Shown in pieces: positions 51,552 to 60,654 of a stretch of 64,000 nucleotides of DNA (position 1 is the stretch's first letter; each line of letters starts with the position of its first letter). The position numbers and the translations under genes were made by a program. The DNA comes from Streptomyces sp. NBC_01485 (GTDB lineage Bacteria; Actinomycetota; Actinomycetes; Streptomycetales; Streptomycetaceae), in assembly GCF_036227125.1 (NCBI RefSeq), contig NZ_CP109435.1, forward strand, positions 1,178,001 through 1,242,000. The letters run 5' to 3'. A model generated the notes under the pieces. It was not told where the DNA came from, searched no databases, and saw only the letters and a list, made by a program, of their open reading frames with translations.

Positions 51552-51999
51552 ACGAGTCGACGTCGATGCCGAAGACGATGAGCGCCTGGGCACCGCGGTC
51601 GGTCTGCACCTGCTTGAAGGTGTGCGAGCCAAGACGGGCGCGCAGAACGAGCCCGCCGAGCTTGGGGTCGCGGGCGAGGACGGCCCCGGCGGCGGCGTAC
51701 AGCTCGTAGGCGCGGCGGCGCGCTGGCCGCATGTCCGTGGCCCCCTTCAGGACGGCTGCCGCGCACCGGATGGTGAACGTCTCCCGGTCCGGCCGGCCGC
51801 CGAGACCTTCAGCTGTGCTCGTGGACTCGACGTCGGAGTCGCTGTCGTCGCCGGTGAAGGCCACGGTGAGCATCTCCTGCGGCGTCGCCTTCGACAGTTC
51901 CGGGCCGTCCCACACGGTGACGCCGTCGAACTCCGGCGCGACCTTGAAGGTGTCGACGATCCGGTCGATCGCGTCAGGCACTCGTGACGACCACGGCAT
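51538..51999 (-). CDS. Head-tail joining / tail terminator-like protein
   Basis: The 153-aa protein (VPDAIDRIVDTFKVAPEFDG, LTVAFTGDDSDSDVESTSTA, LRARLGSHTFKQVQTDRGAQ) ends in a beta strand typical of tail terminator proteins. It follows the connector gene directly. Function as minor head-tail joining protein is inferred from order and shape. Confidence 0.75.
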   Translation of the reverse strand: MPWSSRVPDAIDRIVDTFKVAPEFDGVTVWDGPELSKATPQEMLTVAFTGDDSDSDVESTSTAEGLGGRPDRETFTIRCAAAVLKGATDMRPARRRAYELYAAAGAVLARDPKLGGLVLRARLGSHTFKQVQTDRGAQALIVFGIDVDSFTAR

Positions 52000-52809
52000 C
52001 TACGCCACCCCCGGCAGGTTCGAATCGAGCAGCTCCAGGGCCCGGCGCGGGATGGCGAAGCCGCGTCCTGGCATCCAGGGCTCGTTGTCGCCGCCGAGAC
52101 TCACGCCCATCGCTCCCCGCTTGGTCTCCCACAGGTGCTCGATGATGATGAGCGTCGCCAGCTGGTAGTCCTCGGGAACGATCGCGAGGCCGGCCCGGTA
52201 GGTGAAGTCGACGCCCGCGCGCAGGGCAGGCCCGGCGAGCACCTCCACCTGGCCGGTGGCCGGATCGGCCTGAAGGTCGTCGGTATCCCAGCTTTGCGAG
52301 GCGTCGGGCGTCTGCACCGTCACGAGCGAGACGACCGGGACGTTGCTGAGGAGGACGTCGCCGTACCGGTCCGGCGTGCAGCGCTCGGTGAAGGTGCGGC
52401 GGGCGACGATGAAGCCGAGATGGCGCTCGACCGCGAGGGTGGCGCCGCTGACGAAGCCGCGCAGTTCCTCATCCTTCGAGGTGTCCGACGCCGGGATCTC
52501 CAGCTGGGTCTTGGCCCGGGCCAGGGAGACGATCGCGACGGGCAGCTGCTCGCGCACGTCGAACACATCGGTGTGGGCCATGGCGTTCGCGCCGGTGGCC
52601 AGCCAGCGCACCGTGTGCCGCCCGGCCTGCACAGTGGCGTAGCCGTGGACGTACACGCCCGGCGTATCCGAGGCCACCGGGTCCACGGTGACCGTAGTGT
52701 CGTCCGGCAGCCCGATCGTCAGGGTCATGTTCCCGGCGTCCGCCGGGTCGTCTGACGCGTCGATGACCGTGACGGTCAGCTGGACGACGTCGCCGAGGTC
52801 GTACGCCAC
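52000..52809 (-). CDS. Head-tail connector (gp6-like) with N-terminal beta domain
   Basis: The 269-aa protein joins an N-terminal Ig-like beta domain (about 1-85; VVQLTVTVIDASDDPADAGN) to a C-terminal helical connector domain. The connector domain reads LARAKTQLEIPASDTSKDEE, LRGFVSGATLAVERHLGFIV, VPEDYQLATLIIIEHLWETK. The helical half matches HK97 gp6-like adaptors that sit below the portal. GTG start at 52809. Confidence 0.82.
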   Translation of the reverse strand: MAYDLGDVVQLTVTVIDASDDPADAGNMTLTIGLPDDTTVTVDPVASDTPGVYVHGYATVQAGRHTVRWLATGANAMAHTDVFDVREQLPVAIVSLARAKTQLEIPASDTSKDEELRGFVSGATLAVERHLGFIVARRTFTERCTPDRYGDVLLSNVPVVSLVTVQTPDASQSWDTDDLQADPATGQVEVLAGPALRAGVDFTYRAGLAIVPEDYQLATLIIIEHLWETKRGAMGVSLGGDNEPWMPGRGFAIPRRALELLDSNLPGVA

Positions 52810-52813
52810 AGCG

Positions 52814-53128
52814 TCAGTTCTTGGTCGGCGCGGCCGCCGTCGTCTTCTTCGCCGCCGTCTTCTTCGCCGGGGCCAACTCCTGGCGGACGGTCTCGGGCTT
52901 CGGCTCGACCGCGGCCTCCGGCGGCTTCACGGCGGCGGTGTTCTCCGGCGCCGACGGGATGACCGCCTTCTCCTGCTCGGACCCGCCGGTCACGTCGTAG
53001 TCGTACTCGGCGAGCAGGACTCCGGCGACGTAGTCGGCCCGTTCGGTACGACCAGACCCCGCGTACGCCTCCCACTCGCGGATCATCGCCTGCTTGTAGT
53101 CCTCGTTGACGTTGCGGACTTCGGTCAT
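52814..53128 (-). CDS. Small phage protein with Lys/Ala-rich tail
   Basis: The 104-aa protein has a conserved N-terminal half (VNEDYKQAMIREWEAYAGSG, then RTERADYVAGVLLAEYDYDV) and a Lys/Ala/Thr/Pro tail ending KKTTAAAPTKN. The tail may bind nucleic acid or be disordered. It overlaps the glycosyltransferase stop (ATGA) and precedes the connector. Function unknown. Confidence 0.72.
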   Translation of the reverse strand: MTEVRNVNEDYKQAMIREWEAYAGSGRTERADYVAGVLLAEYDYDVTGGSEQEKAVIPSAPENTAAVKPPEAAVEPKPETVRQELAPAKKTAAKKTTAAAPTKN

Positions 53129-53820
53129 AGCTCGCTCACCTGCTCGATCTGCGGGAGTTGGGCGTAGTACTGCTCTTTCAGGGCGCGGCGGGTCGCTGAG
53201 CGCTGCTGTGTGCGGTGCTCCAAGCGGACGTCCCACAACGGCAGGGCGGTCTCGGCCTGGTGCACGGTGTCGTTGCCGACGAGGACACGGCTGCCGCCGT
53301 CCAGGCCGGGCACGGTGACGACGTAGTGGGCCTGCTGGATGCGGATACCGGGCAGCGCCCGGAACAGCACGCGCAGCGGCTGCTGGGAGTCCTCGCCGTC
53401 GCCGCGCTCCCACAGGGCGACCTCGGCGACGTCGAGGTCCGTCTCGCCGAGCGCCTTCTTTGTGTCGATGGGCACCTGCGTGAACACCTCGTCTGCATCC
53501 ACCCGCAGGAGCCAGTCGACGCCCGGCTGCGCCATCGTCATCGCGAGCCGGAACATGTAGTCGCGCTTCTCAACTTCGTTGCCCCACCAGGGCTCGCGGG
53601 GGACGTGGACCGTGCAGCCCATCCCGGCGCCGGCCGCCGCCCGGGCGATCGTGTCCGCCTGCTCGCTCCCAGACGCCGGTTTGCGGGTCGCGCCCGGGAA
53701 GAGCGCGTACGGGCCGTCGACCGCGACCAGGTGGTCGCAGATCTGGGCGAGCCCGGCCACACACTCGGCGAGCCACGGGGCGGGCTCCTCGTACCAGGAC
53801 AGCAGGCCGATCACGCGCAC
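53125..53820 (-). CDS. Phage-encoded GT-A (family 2-like) glycosyltransferase
   Basis: The 231-aa protein has the GT-A start VIGLLSWYEEPAPWLAECVA, the acceptor strand HLVAVDGPYALFPGA, and the metal/nucleotide-binding DxD in WLLRVDADEVF (D108, D110). It would move a sugar from a nucleotide donor onto an unknown acceptor. It overlaps the upstream gene by 10 nt. Its place between capsid and connector genes suggests virion protein glycosylation, which is known in some actinophages. Confidence 0.8.
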   Translation of the reverse strand: MRVIGLLSWYEEPAPWLAECVAGLAQICDHLVAVDGPYALFPGATRKPASGSEQADTIARAAAGAGMGCTVHVPREPWWGNEVEKRDYMFRLAMTMAQPGVDWLLRVDADEVFTQVPIDTKKALGETDLDVAEVALWERGDGEDSQQPLRVLFRALPGIRIQQAHYVVTVPGLDGGSRVLVGNDTVHQAETALPLWDVRLEHRTQQRSATRRALKEQYYAQLPQIEQVSEL

Positions 53821-54515
53821 GCCGAACCTCCCTTGTGCAGGCCGCGGGTGGCGGGGTGGCGCCGGTAGTCGGCGGGGACGTCGATGTCGTCCGTGGCGTC
53901 GTCGACCTCGACCCACCACGGGGGCTGCACGAGGTGCTCGCGCAACGGGGTGCCCTGGAGCATCCGCAGCATCGTCCAGCCGTGCTTCGTGCGGTCGGCC
54001 CGGCCGGAGTCCTGCTCGCTGCGCACGGTGTCGGTGAGGCGGCCCATCTCGGTGCTGTCCGTCCAGGACTGGGCGAAGATCTCTCCGTACGGCGTGCCGG
54101 TCAGCGTGGACGCCTGCTCGCGGCCGTAGAACCGGAAGCCGCCGCCGGCCGCGCCCGCGAACACCCTGCCGAATGCCTCCGGCGTCCACCACACGTCGCC
54201 GAGCAGCAGCACGTTCGTCCGGTCGGGAGCCCACACGGTTCGGGTCGACTCGAACTCGTTCCGGGTGCCAGGTTGGGCGACGTGCGTCCGCGCCCCGTAG
54301 AAGCGGGCGAGGCTCTCGTACGGGCGCGGCTCGTCGCCCGGGGCCACCAGCCAGACGTCCCGCGACCAGAACACGGCCTGCATGAGCGCCAGTTCGAGCA
54401 GCGGGAGGACCAGGCCGCTACCGAGGAACGCCCGGGCGGGAGCGAAGTGGGAGCGGACACCGAGGTATCCGCCCCACTTCGTCTGAGGGCCAGCCGCCGC
54501 CACGATGACCCGCAC
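53811..54515 (-). CDS. Nucleotidyl/sugar-transferase-like protein
   Basis: The 234-aa protein starts VRVIVAAAGPQTKWGGYLGV, like the nucleotide-binding loop of sugar-1-phosphate nucleotidyltransferases. It continues with a DVWLVAPGDEPRPYESLARF segment, a NVLLLGDVWWTPEAF strand with acidic residue, and FRFYGREQA. Key LPxP-type motifs are incomplete, so activity is uncertain. It is paired with the glycosyltransferase gene by a 10-nt overlap. Role inferred: providing or handling the donor sugar. Confidence 0.6.
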   Translation of the reverse strand: MRVIVAAAGPQTKWGGYLGVRSHFAPARAFLGSGLVLPLLELALMQAVFWSRDVWLVAPGDEPRPYESLARFYGARTHVAQPGTRNEFESTRTVWAPDRTNVLLLGDVWWTPEAFGRVFAGAAGGGFRFYGREQASTLTGTPYGEIFAQSWTDSTEMGRLTDTVRSEQDSGRADRTKHGWTMLRMLQGTPLREHLVQPPWWVEVDDATDDIDVPADYRRHPATRGLHKGGSACA

Positions 54516-54620
54516 GCAACGACCCCTTGTCGATGATCGTGGCGGCCTCGTTGCAGATGAGGGCACCGGGTTGTAGATGAACGCCTGTGGGGCCGGGCCG
54601 CCGCCCGGCCCCGAGCAGGC

Positions 54621-56015
54621 TCAGAAGGTAGGTGCCACCAGACCGGTGCCGCCGATCTCCACGATGCTCTTCGGGTACCGACCGGCCGTGAAGGCCAGGT
54701 ACCCGTAGACCTGGAGCCGGACGGTGAGCGTGCCGGAACCGACCTCCGGAAGCACCCGGGAGCGCAGGCCCGACTCGTACAGGAGCAGGTCGGACGCGCG
54801 CAGGACGTGGATGACGTCCTGGTTGGTGCCCGCGCCGAGCGTGGTCGGCATCGACGGGTCGGTGACGACCGGGAGGCCGTGCATCTGGCCGACGACCTGC
54901 TCTGCGGCGACCGCACCGAGGGTGGCGATCGCGTTCTGCGGGTTGCCCGCCTCCGGCGTCACGAGCGGCCGGCCGGTGCTGTCGGTCGCGGCGAGCAGGT
55001 ACGCCCACCGCCGCGGGTGCATGACGATGACGGTCGGCGCCATGAAGCGCAGCGTGTGGATGCGCTGCACCCCGTCGGCCACCTTGCTGTACAGCTTCGC
55101 CACGGTCGGCGAGCCGTCGGTGTACGTGACGGTCTCGATGCCCGACGTCCCCCGGACACCGAGCACCTGGCCCGAGGATCCGGAGCCCGAGATGACCTGG
55201 AGGTCCGTCTTCGTGGCGTGGTCGGCCGTCAGGTCCCGGAAGATGACCTCGTCGAAGGACACCGGCGACTGGTCGAGCAGTTGGATCGCCATGTCCTGCT
55301 GACCGGCGATCGTCCTGACCGGCGCGTTGATGAAGTCGTCATCGATGTCCGTCTCGGACACGCCCGCGTTGTCGGCGGTCTGGATGGCCGTCGACGTCCC
55401 GGACGCGACCTTCGGGATGTTGATGCTGTCGGTGCCAGGCGGCAGCGGCTGCGAGTTGGCGAGGTTGGCGTACGCGCGACCGGCGCGGGCCAGCTCGATG
55501 AACTGGGACATGAGCCACAGCGGCGGGACGAAGTAGCCGCCGTTTCCGTCCGTGCGGTCCAGGTCGCGGTACTCGGGGTCGGTCTGGACGTCCTGCGCGT
55601 GGCGGCGCAGGCGCTCCTCCGCATGGCCGTCGTCCATGCGGAGCTGGACGCGGGCGAGGTCCTGGAGGTAGGAACGGCCGTTGCCGCGCTCGTAGGTGCG
55701 GGCCTCGTGGACGGTCTGCACGCGGGCCTTGGCCCGCTTCACCGCGGCAGCGCCCTCGGTGACGGTGCGGCTGCGCTCGGCCTCGTCGGACAGCTCCGCG
55801 ATGCGCTCGTCGAGCTGCTTCAGCTCTCCGTCCTTGGCCTTGATCTGGCCGGTGAGCTCGCGGAACTCGGTGTCCTCTTCCGGGAGGAGGTCCTCGCGGG
55901 CCTCCTCCTCGGCGAGGTCGGTGATGGCGGTGCGCTTGGCGAGGATGTCCTCGCGCTCGCGGGCGGTCTGCTCGCGTCGTGCGACCAGCCGCCGGAAACG
56001 CTCGTCGGTGGGCAT
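54621..56015 (-). CDS. Major capsid protein (HK97 fold) with N-terminal delta/scaffold domain
   Basis: The 464-aa protein begins with a coiled coil (about 1-110; LTGQIKAKDGELKQLDERIA), the delta domain that acts as internal scaffold and is removed by the prohead protease. The body has the HK97 pattern: GGYFVPPLWLMSQFIELARA, PVRTIAGQQDMAIQLLDQSP, PTVIVMHPRRWAYLLAATDS, and a final P-loop-strand FTAGRYPKSIVEIGGTGL. It forms the capsid shell. It lies just after copy A of the 84-bp leader element. Confidence 0.93.
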   Translation of the reverse strand: MPTDERFRRLVARREQTAREREDILAKRTAITDLAEEEAREDLLPEEDTEFRELTGQIKAKDGELKQLDERIAELSDEAERSRTVTEGAAAVKRAKARVQTVHEARTYERGNGRSYLQDLARVQLRMDDGHAEERLRRHAQDVQTDPEYRDLDRTDGNGGYFVPPLWLMSQFIELARAGRAYANLANSQPLPPGTDSINIPKVASGTSTAIQTADNAGVSETDIDDDFINAPVRTIAGQQDMAIQLLDQSPVSFDEVIFRDLTADHATKTDLQVISGSGSSGQVLGVRGTSGIETVTYTDGSPTVAKLYSKVADGVQRIHTLRFMAPTVIVMHPRRWAYLLAATDSTGRPLVTPEAGNPQNAIATLGAVAAEQVVGQMHGLPVVTDPSMPTTLGAGTNQDVIHVLRASDLLLYESGLRSRVLPEVGSGTLTVRLQVYGYLAFTAGRYPKSIVEIGGTGLVAPTF

Positions 56016-56023
56016 TGAGCCCT

Positions 56024-56107
56024 GCCTTTCTGGCGTTACGGATCATGACGGCGGCCAGTGCCAGGCCGTGATGAGCCGTCGCGCGCCAGTGCCAGGCGGT
56101 CGACAGC
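56024..56107 (-). repeat. Duplicated late-gene leader element, copy A
   Basis: 84 bp, 3 differences from copy B at 49579-49661. It ends 8 nt before the capsid start. It has the same two CCAGTGCCAGGC repeats 31 bp apart (56055-56066 and 56086-56097) and the same AGAAAGG end. Confidence 0.92.
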
Positions 56108-56154
56108 GACCGCGATCCGTGCCGGATCGCGGGAAAATCTGGGGTTCGCCGAGG

Positions 56155-57198
56155 TCAGTCGGCGTCTTCGAGGTGGCGGCGCAGGTGCCGCTCGACGGCC
56201 GCCTTCTGCTCGTCGGGCATCGCGGCCTGCGGAAGCAGGGACAGTGCGTGCCGGACGGCGGGCAGGCTCGCCGGGGAGCCGATGCGCGGCTCGTGGTGGG
56301 GGAAGCGGTAGGAGTCCGCGGCCTCCGGGTCGCCGTCCGGGTCGACCCAGGCGTGCATGTAGCGCAGCACCACCTGGTTCCCGGCCGCCGATGCTGCGGC
56401 CGAGCGCCGGTCCAGCGGGTCGTTGGTGACCGGAGTGGAGTGGGCGCCGATCTGCGCGGCCAGCTGCACGTCGACTTCGCCGTCGGCAATCGCGCGAGCC
56501 TCGGCCAGGGTCAGCCGACCGGATGCCTTCGGCTGGGGCTTCATCTGCCGGTGCAAGGCGAGGACGTTGTCCCGAGCCCGGGTGAGGCGCTCGAGGTCGA
56601 CGCCGTCCGAGCGGAGTTCGGCCATCGCCGCCTCGGGGTCGAGCTTGGCGAGCAGCTCCAGGGCGTCGGAGGCGCTGTTGAGCTGCGCGCTGGTGGCCGG
56701 GTTGGCGCCGAAGTTCACGACGGACACGTCGCCCTTGTGGAGGGAGACCTCCAGGAGGCGGCGGTGGGTGTAGTCCTCGTTCCACTCGTCGTTCTTCACC
56801 CGGAAGCCGAAGGACATCTCGTCCATGTCCTTGCGGTTCATCTTCGGCATGAGCCGCTGCACGTCCGGGTCCGACGGCTCCAGGCCGGCCTCGACGTGCA
56901 GGCCCGTCGAGTCGGTCGACAGCTTCAGCGTGCCGCTCTTCGTCCTCGCGAGGGGCATGCCGTCGTGGTTGATGAGGAGGTGGACGTCCGCGCGCGCCCC
57001 CAGCGTGACGTCGAACGCGTGTGAGTCGACTTCCTCGGTCCACCCGTAGGGCGGCCCGCCGTACACGTCGTACGACTTGTTGAACACGGACGCGTAGCCG
57101 GTGAGCAGCAGCTGCCCGCCCTGGGTACGCAGCTCGAACTGTCCGGAGGCGATACCGCGGCGCTCCGGCGAGTCCCGTAGCTGTCGACGGTCAACCAT
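56155..57198 (-). CDS. Prohead protease (HK97 family, S78)
   Basis: The 347-aa protein has the S78 protease domain at its N-terminus: LLTGYASVFNKSYDVYGGPP, the catalytic histidine in LLINHDGMPLA (H78), and the catalytic serine in DEMSFGFRV (S129). It ends in a long helical C-terminal part (about 200-347) of mostly assembly function. It cleaves the capsid delta domain during maturation. It overlaps the portal gene by 8 nt. Confidence 0.92.
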   Translation of the reverse strand: MVDRRQLRDSPERRGIASGQFELRTQGGQLLLTGYASVFNKSYDVYGGPPYGWTEEVDSHAFDVTLGARADVHLLINHDGMPLARTKSGTLKLSTDSTGLHVEAGLEPSDPDVQRLMPKMNRKDMDEMSFGFRVKNDEWNEDYTHRRLLEVSLHKGDVSVVNFGANPATSAQLNSASDALELLAKLDPEAAMAELRSDGVDLERLTRARDNVLALHRQMKPQPKASGRLTLAEARAIADGEVDVQLAAQIGAHSTPVTNDPLDRRSAAASAAGNQVVLRYMHAWVDPDGDPEAADSYRFPHHEPRIGSPASLPAVRHALSLLPQAAMPDEQKAAVERHLRRHLEDAD

Positions 57199-58471
57199 GG
57201 TTCCCCCTCGGGGTCTTGACGAGGCGAAGCCCCGGGTCCTGAGGCGGCTCCTGGCCGCGGATCTGCGGGACGGTGATGTTGGAGCCGGCCTGGATGGGCA
57301 GCGGCGTGTAGTCCTGGCCCTTGCCGTCGGGCAGCGGGGCTTCGTCCTCGCGGGCGCGGAGCTCGTCGAGGTTGTTGAGGCCGATCAGGCGGGCCTTCTC
57401 GTACACCGAGTGCCGGGTGAGGATGTCGACGCGGATCAGGGCGTCGGCGTTGAACTTGATGTACTGGCCGCGCGGCAGCACAGCACCGAGGTGGTTTTCG
57501 ATCTTCACCAGGTAGGGCAGCAGCGCGTCCTGGATGAACTCGATCTGTCGCTGCTCCGGCGAGCTGTAGGTGTAGGAGCCGCCGGTCTCGCCGCCGATCT
57601 TCTCCGGCGGGATGCCGTAGATCGCGGCGATCTGCGTCGCGGACAGCCGCTGCGTCTCGCAGAACTGCGCCTCCTGCACGGAGACGGTGATCGGCTTGTA
57701 CTCCCAGTCCTTGCCGTACACGATCGGCTCGTGCGACCGGATCGCCGAGACCAGGCGCCGCTTGATGACGCTGGTCTGCTTCTGGTCGAGGGTCTGCTGG
57801 GTGTTGCGGAAGTGGCCGGGCGGCGTCCCGCCCGACCGGAAGTAGTCATCGACGAACCGCTGCGCGGCCAGGCCGGTCGACACGGTGACCGCGTACGCGG
57901 CGATCGGCGAGAGCCCCCACACCCGGCCCGGCATCGTCATCCAGGGGATGTGCACGATGTCGTAGGCGGGGATCTCGATCCCGCAGTACGACCACACCGG
58001 GTCCGTGAAGGAGCCGCGCGTGCCGATCGCGTTGTGGTCCTGCACGTACACGTCGGCCGGGTTCAGCCACTCGATGCGGGTCGGGAACTCCAGCCAGTCC
58101 CGCTCCATGACCAGACCGACCGCGTTGCCCCGGTAGACCAGCGACGTCATCAGCCGCCACAGCCAGTCGTCGATCGTGCCCTGCGCCGACGGCTTCTGGA
58201 ACAGGCTCGTGAGCGGCAGCTTCGTCGTCGTCTCACCGACGCGCCGGTACTGCTGGATCGGGAGCGACGCCACCGACGACGCGAGCAGCCGGCCCGCGGC
58301 GAACACCGGGGTGAGCCGGAGCGCGCCGTGCTCGGACACGGCGGCCGGGGACGCGAGGTCGTCGACCGGCCAGGAGACGTCGTTGACGCCCAGGTCTCTC
58401 CGCTCGGCCGCCCTGCGTGCCGCTCCGCTGCCGCCGCGTGTCCAGCCCCATCGGCGAAGGGGGTTGCGCAT
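57191..58471 (-). CDS. Portal protein (HK97 family)
   Basis: The 426-aa protein has the portal family core: VFAAGRLLASSVASLPIQQY, SLVYRGNAVGLVMERDWLEF, IVHIPWMTMPGRVWGLSPIA, and the clip/wing block VQEAQFCETQRLSATQIAAI with YGIPPEKIG. It forms the dodecameric ring at the capsid vertex through which DNA passes and to which terminase docks. Confidence 0.94.
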   Translation of the reverse strand: MRNPLRRWGWTRGGSGAARRAAERRDLGVNDVSWPVDDLASPAAVSEHGALRLTPVFAAGRLLASSVASLPIQQYRRVGETTTKLPLTSLFQKPSAQGTIDDWLWRLMTSLVYRGNAVGLVMERDWLEFPTRIEWLNPADVYVQDHNAIGTRGSFTDPVWSYCGIEIPAYDIVHIPWMTMPGRVWGLSPIAAYAVTVSTGLAAQRFVDDYFRSGGTPPGHFRNTQQTLDQKQTSVIKRRLVSAIRSHEPIVYGKDWEYKPITVSVQEAQFCETQRLSATQIAAIYGIPPEKIGGETGGSYTYSSPEQRQIEFIQDALLPYLVKIENHLGAVLPRGQYIKFNADALIRVDILTRHSVYEKARLIGLNNLDELRAREDEAPLPDGKGQDYTPLPIQAGSNITVPQIRGQEPPQDPGLRLVKTPRGNHG

Positions 58472-58519
58472 GCGGCCCCCTTCCAGGCGTAGGTCGAGCG
58501 AGTGAAGGGGTGAGGTGGG

Positions 58520-60055
58520 TCAGCCGATGGAGTCGAGGACGTCGTACGACGCCTCGGCCAGGAGGAAAGAGCGGCTGATGTAGATCCAGCGGGCGAGGGA
58601 CATGGCGACGAGGGGACTGATCTCGACGTCGGAGCTGGCGGGCGCCCAGGCGATGGTGTCGCCGGACTGTTTGGTCTTGGCCCCGGCCACCGCGGTGTCG
58701 AGGTGCTGGTTCGGCACGACGCGGAAGGCCTGCTCGCGCACGCCGTCGAGGACCTGCCCGGCGGCGGCCGCCATCTCCACCGCCCCGGTCACGGCCAGGT
58801 CGCCGGCCTCGGGGGCGTCCTTGTCCTCCGGCAGCTGGAACCCGGCCGCCTTGAGGTCGGTGTCGAGGAAGGCGTGGGTGCCGCGGCCCATCGCGAGGCC
58901 GATCGGGGTGAGGGCGTCCCGCAGTTCGACCAGACGCGGCAGCACCCACTTGGTGCCGGGCCGGTAGTCGGCGAGCTGCACGTGGCCGAGGCCGTCGTCG
59001 CGGACGCCGTACACGCAGATCGCGGCGTAGTCGCGCAGCGGGCTGATGTCGAGGCCGAGGGCGACGCCGCCGGCGGCGGTGCGCGCCGAGTGCTCGTCGG
59101 CCATCGTGACCCACAGCCGCGGGTCGATGACGATGTTGCCCTGTGTGCGGCGCGGCCAGATCCCGAGGATCTCCCTGGCGAAACCTTTCGGCGACATGCC
59201 CCGCCGGTCGCGCACCATGGCCTCCGGGGTGACGCGGCCGCCCCACGCCGGGTTGGTCGCCGCCCACAGCCGCCGGTCGTCGAGGTCGACGTCTTCCAGG
59301 TGGTCGAGGTCGCCGGCGGCGCCCCAGTCCCGGTAGCCGAGCGAGTCGTCCCCTCCTGCGTCGGCTCGCGCGCGCAGCATGAACAGCACGTCTCCGGATT
59401 CGCCGTCGAGCGGCGGGGACGACGTATAGATGATCTGCGGGTTGGGCCGGGCCCGCATGGTCGGCATCAGCGCGTCCTGCTGGATCAGCGTGTACGCGAA
59501 CGCCTCGTCGATGATGACCAGGTCGCCGGAGAAACCGCGGCCGGAACCCTTCGACCTGGCGACGAACTTGATGCGGGCCTCGGTGTCGAGCCGCTCGAAG
59601 CCCTCTTCACCGTTGGTGTTCGAGATCTTGATGCGGACGCCGTCGACCTCGAAGAGGTTCTCGTTGTTCCCGACCTGCTTGCCGAGCCTCTTGATCAGCC
59701 TCCGGACGCGCCGGAAGGCCTCCATCGCGGTCTTGTACTCGTGCGCCGACCAGAGGATGACTTCCTCGCCCAGCACCAGGAACCCGAGCAAGACGCGGAT
59801 CTCGAGGATGGAGCCCTTGCCGTTCTGGCGGGCGACGAGCTCGGCGTACTCGAAGCACGCCCACTTGCCGTCGTCCCGGCAGGCCAGCAGCAGGTCGATC
59901 GCGTCGCGCTGCCACGGGTCGGCGACGAGGCCTGCGGTCGCGGCGAGCTCGCATGCCTCCGCGCCCAGCGTGTACGCGTAGGGCGGGTGGACCTCAACTC
60001 TCGGCTTGGCGGCGGCGCTCAGCGATCCGCTTCGTGAGGTCGGAGACACCAGCAC
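58520..60055 (-). CDS. Terminase large subunit
   Basis: The 511-aa motor ATPase/nuclease shows the Walker A-like ARQNGKGS (residues 75-82), SAHEYKTAMEAF, and Walker B LVIIDEAFAY (D183/E184). The C-terminal nuclease has acidic residues in ALGLDISPLRDYAAICVYGV and FLDTDLKAAG. It packages DNA with the portal. The GTG start at 60055 (or 60049) overlaps the terS 3' end by about 60 nt, more than usual, but no later start gives a sensible N-terminus. Confidence 0.93.
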   Translation of the reverse strand: MLVSPTSRSGSLSAAAKPRVEVHPPYAYTLGAEACELAATAGLVADPWQRDAIDLLLACRDDGKWACFEYAELVARQNGKGSILEIRVLLGFLVLGEEVILWSAHEYKTAMEAFRRVRRLIKRLGKQVGNNENLFEVDGVRIKISNTNGEEGFERLDTEARIKFVARSKGSGRGFSGDLVIIDEAFAYTLIQQDALMPTMRARPNPQIIYTSSPPLDGESGDVLFMLRARADAGGDDSLGYRDWGAAGDLDHLEDVDLDDRRLWAATNPAWGGRVTPEAMVRDRRGMSPKGFAREILGIWPRRTQGNIVIDPRLWVTMADEHSARTAAGGVALGLDISPLRDYAAICVYGVRDDGLGHVQLADYRPGTKWVLPRLVELRDALTPIGLAMGRGTHAFLDTDLKAAGFQLPEDKDAPEAGDLAVTGAVEMAAAAGQVLDGVREQAFRVVPNQHLDTAVAGAKTKQSGDTIAWAPASSDVEISPLVAMSLARWIYISRSFLLAEASYDVLDSIG

Positions 60056-60443
60056 CCCCCGCCGGATCCTCCACAGCCGGGCCAGACGCCGTCTGACCTT
60101 GGCGAATCTCCGACAACAGCAGCTTGAGAGCGCCGGATTGAAGCCTGGACTCCGCCAACAGTCCTGAAATATCAGCGAATTGTTGGCTATCGGGGTTGAC
60201 TTGTTCCGAGGGCAGGCGCAACATGGAGTTCAGAAGGTCAAGCCGGTCAGCGATCCGACAAGCCTCCTCCAGCAGCAGCAGATGAGCCGGAGTCAGAGAC
60301 CAGATCGCCAGGGACTCATCCCACAGCCGCTGACCCCGCTCCCCCAGTCCGGGAGGTGCCTCCACCAAGATCACCACCTGAGGGAGACCCCTGCCGATTT
60401 CTGCGGGGGGATATTTTTTTGAGTTGGGCGCGGGGTCAGCCAC
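59994..60443 (-). CDS. Terminase small subunit
   Basis: The 149-aa protein has the small terminase core PPGLGERGQRLWDESLAIWS, LTPAHLLLLEEACRIADRLD and a helical tail (LQSGALKLLLSEIRQGQT; LTKRIAERRRQA). It recognises viral DNA and loads the large subunit. A GTG at 60443 is used; a GTG at 60473 is possible. The sequence just after the start contains a run of seven A on the coding strand, and the neighbourhood is less GC-rich, so the true start is uncertain. Confidence 0.82.
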   Translation of the reverse strand: MADPAPNSKKYPPAEIGRGLPQVVILVEAPPGLGERGQRLWDESLAIWSLTPAHLLLLEEACRIADRLDLLNSMLRLPSEQVNPDSQQFADISGLLAESRLQSGALKLLLSEIRQGQTASGPAVEDPAGGAGVSDLTKRIAERRRQAES

Positions 60444-60654
60444 CCCATGATCAAAAAAACGGGAAAGTCGGACATTCTCACATAGATGCAGGTCAGGGCT
60501 TGATCGGCGATCTCGATGGAGACCATTTGGATCACCGGGCGCCCACCCCGGACACATAACCGCAGGTCAGAGGCATTTCGCGGCGCAGCGGCGGGCGCGT
60601 TCCTGGCCAGCCGGGCGGACCGTGCAGGGGGCCTGCTGGTCGGCCGGCCGGTGG
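60444..60654. other. Lower-GC gap between HNH and small terminase genes
   Basis: About 210 bp without a convincing gene. It is the only lengthy gap at the head of the structural operon and includes two A/T tracts near 60412-60460. It may carry a late promoter or a packaging (cos/pac) site; no known motif was matched. Confidence 0.4.
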
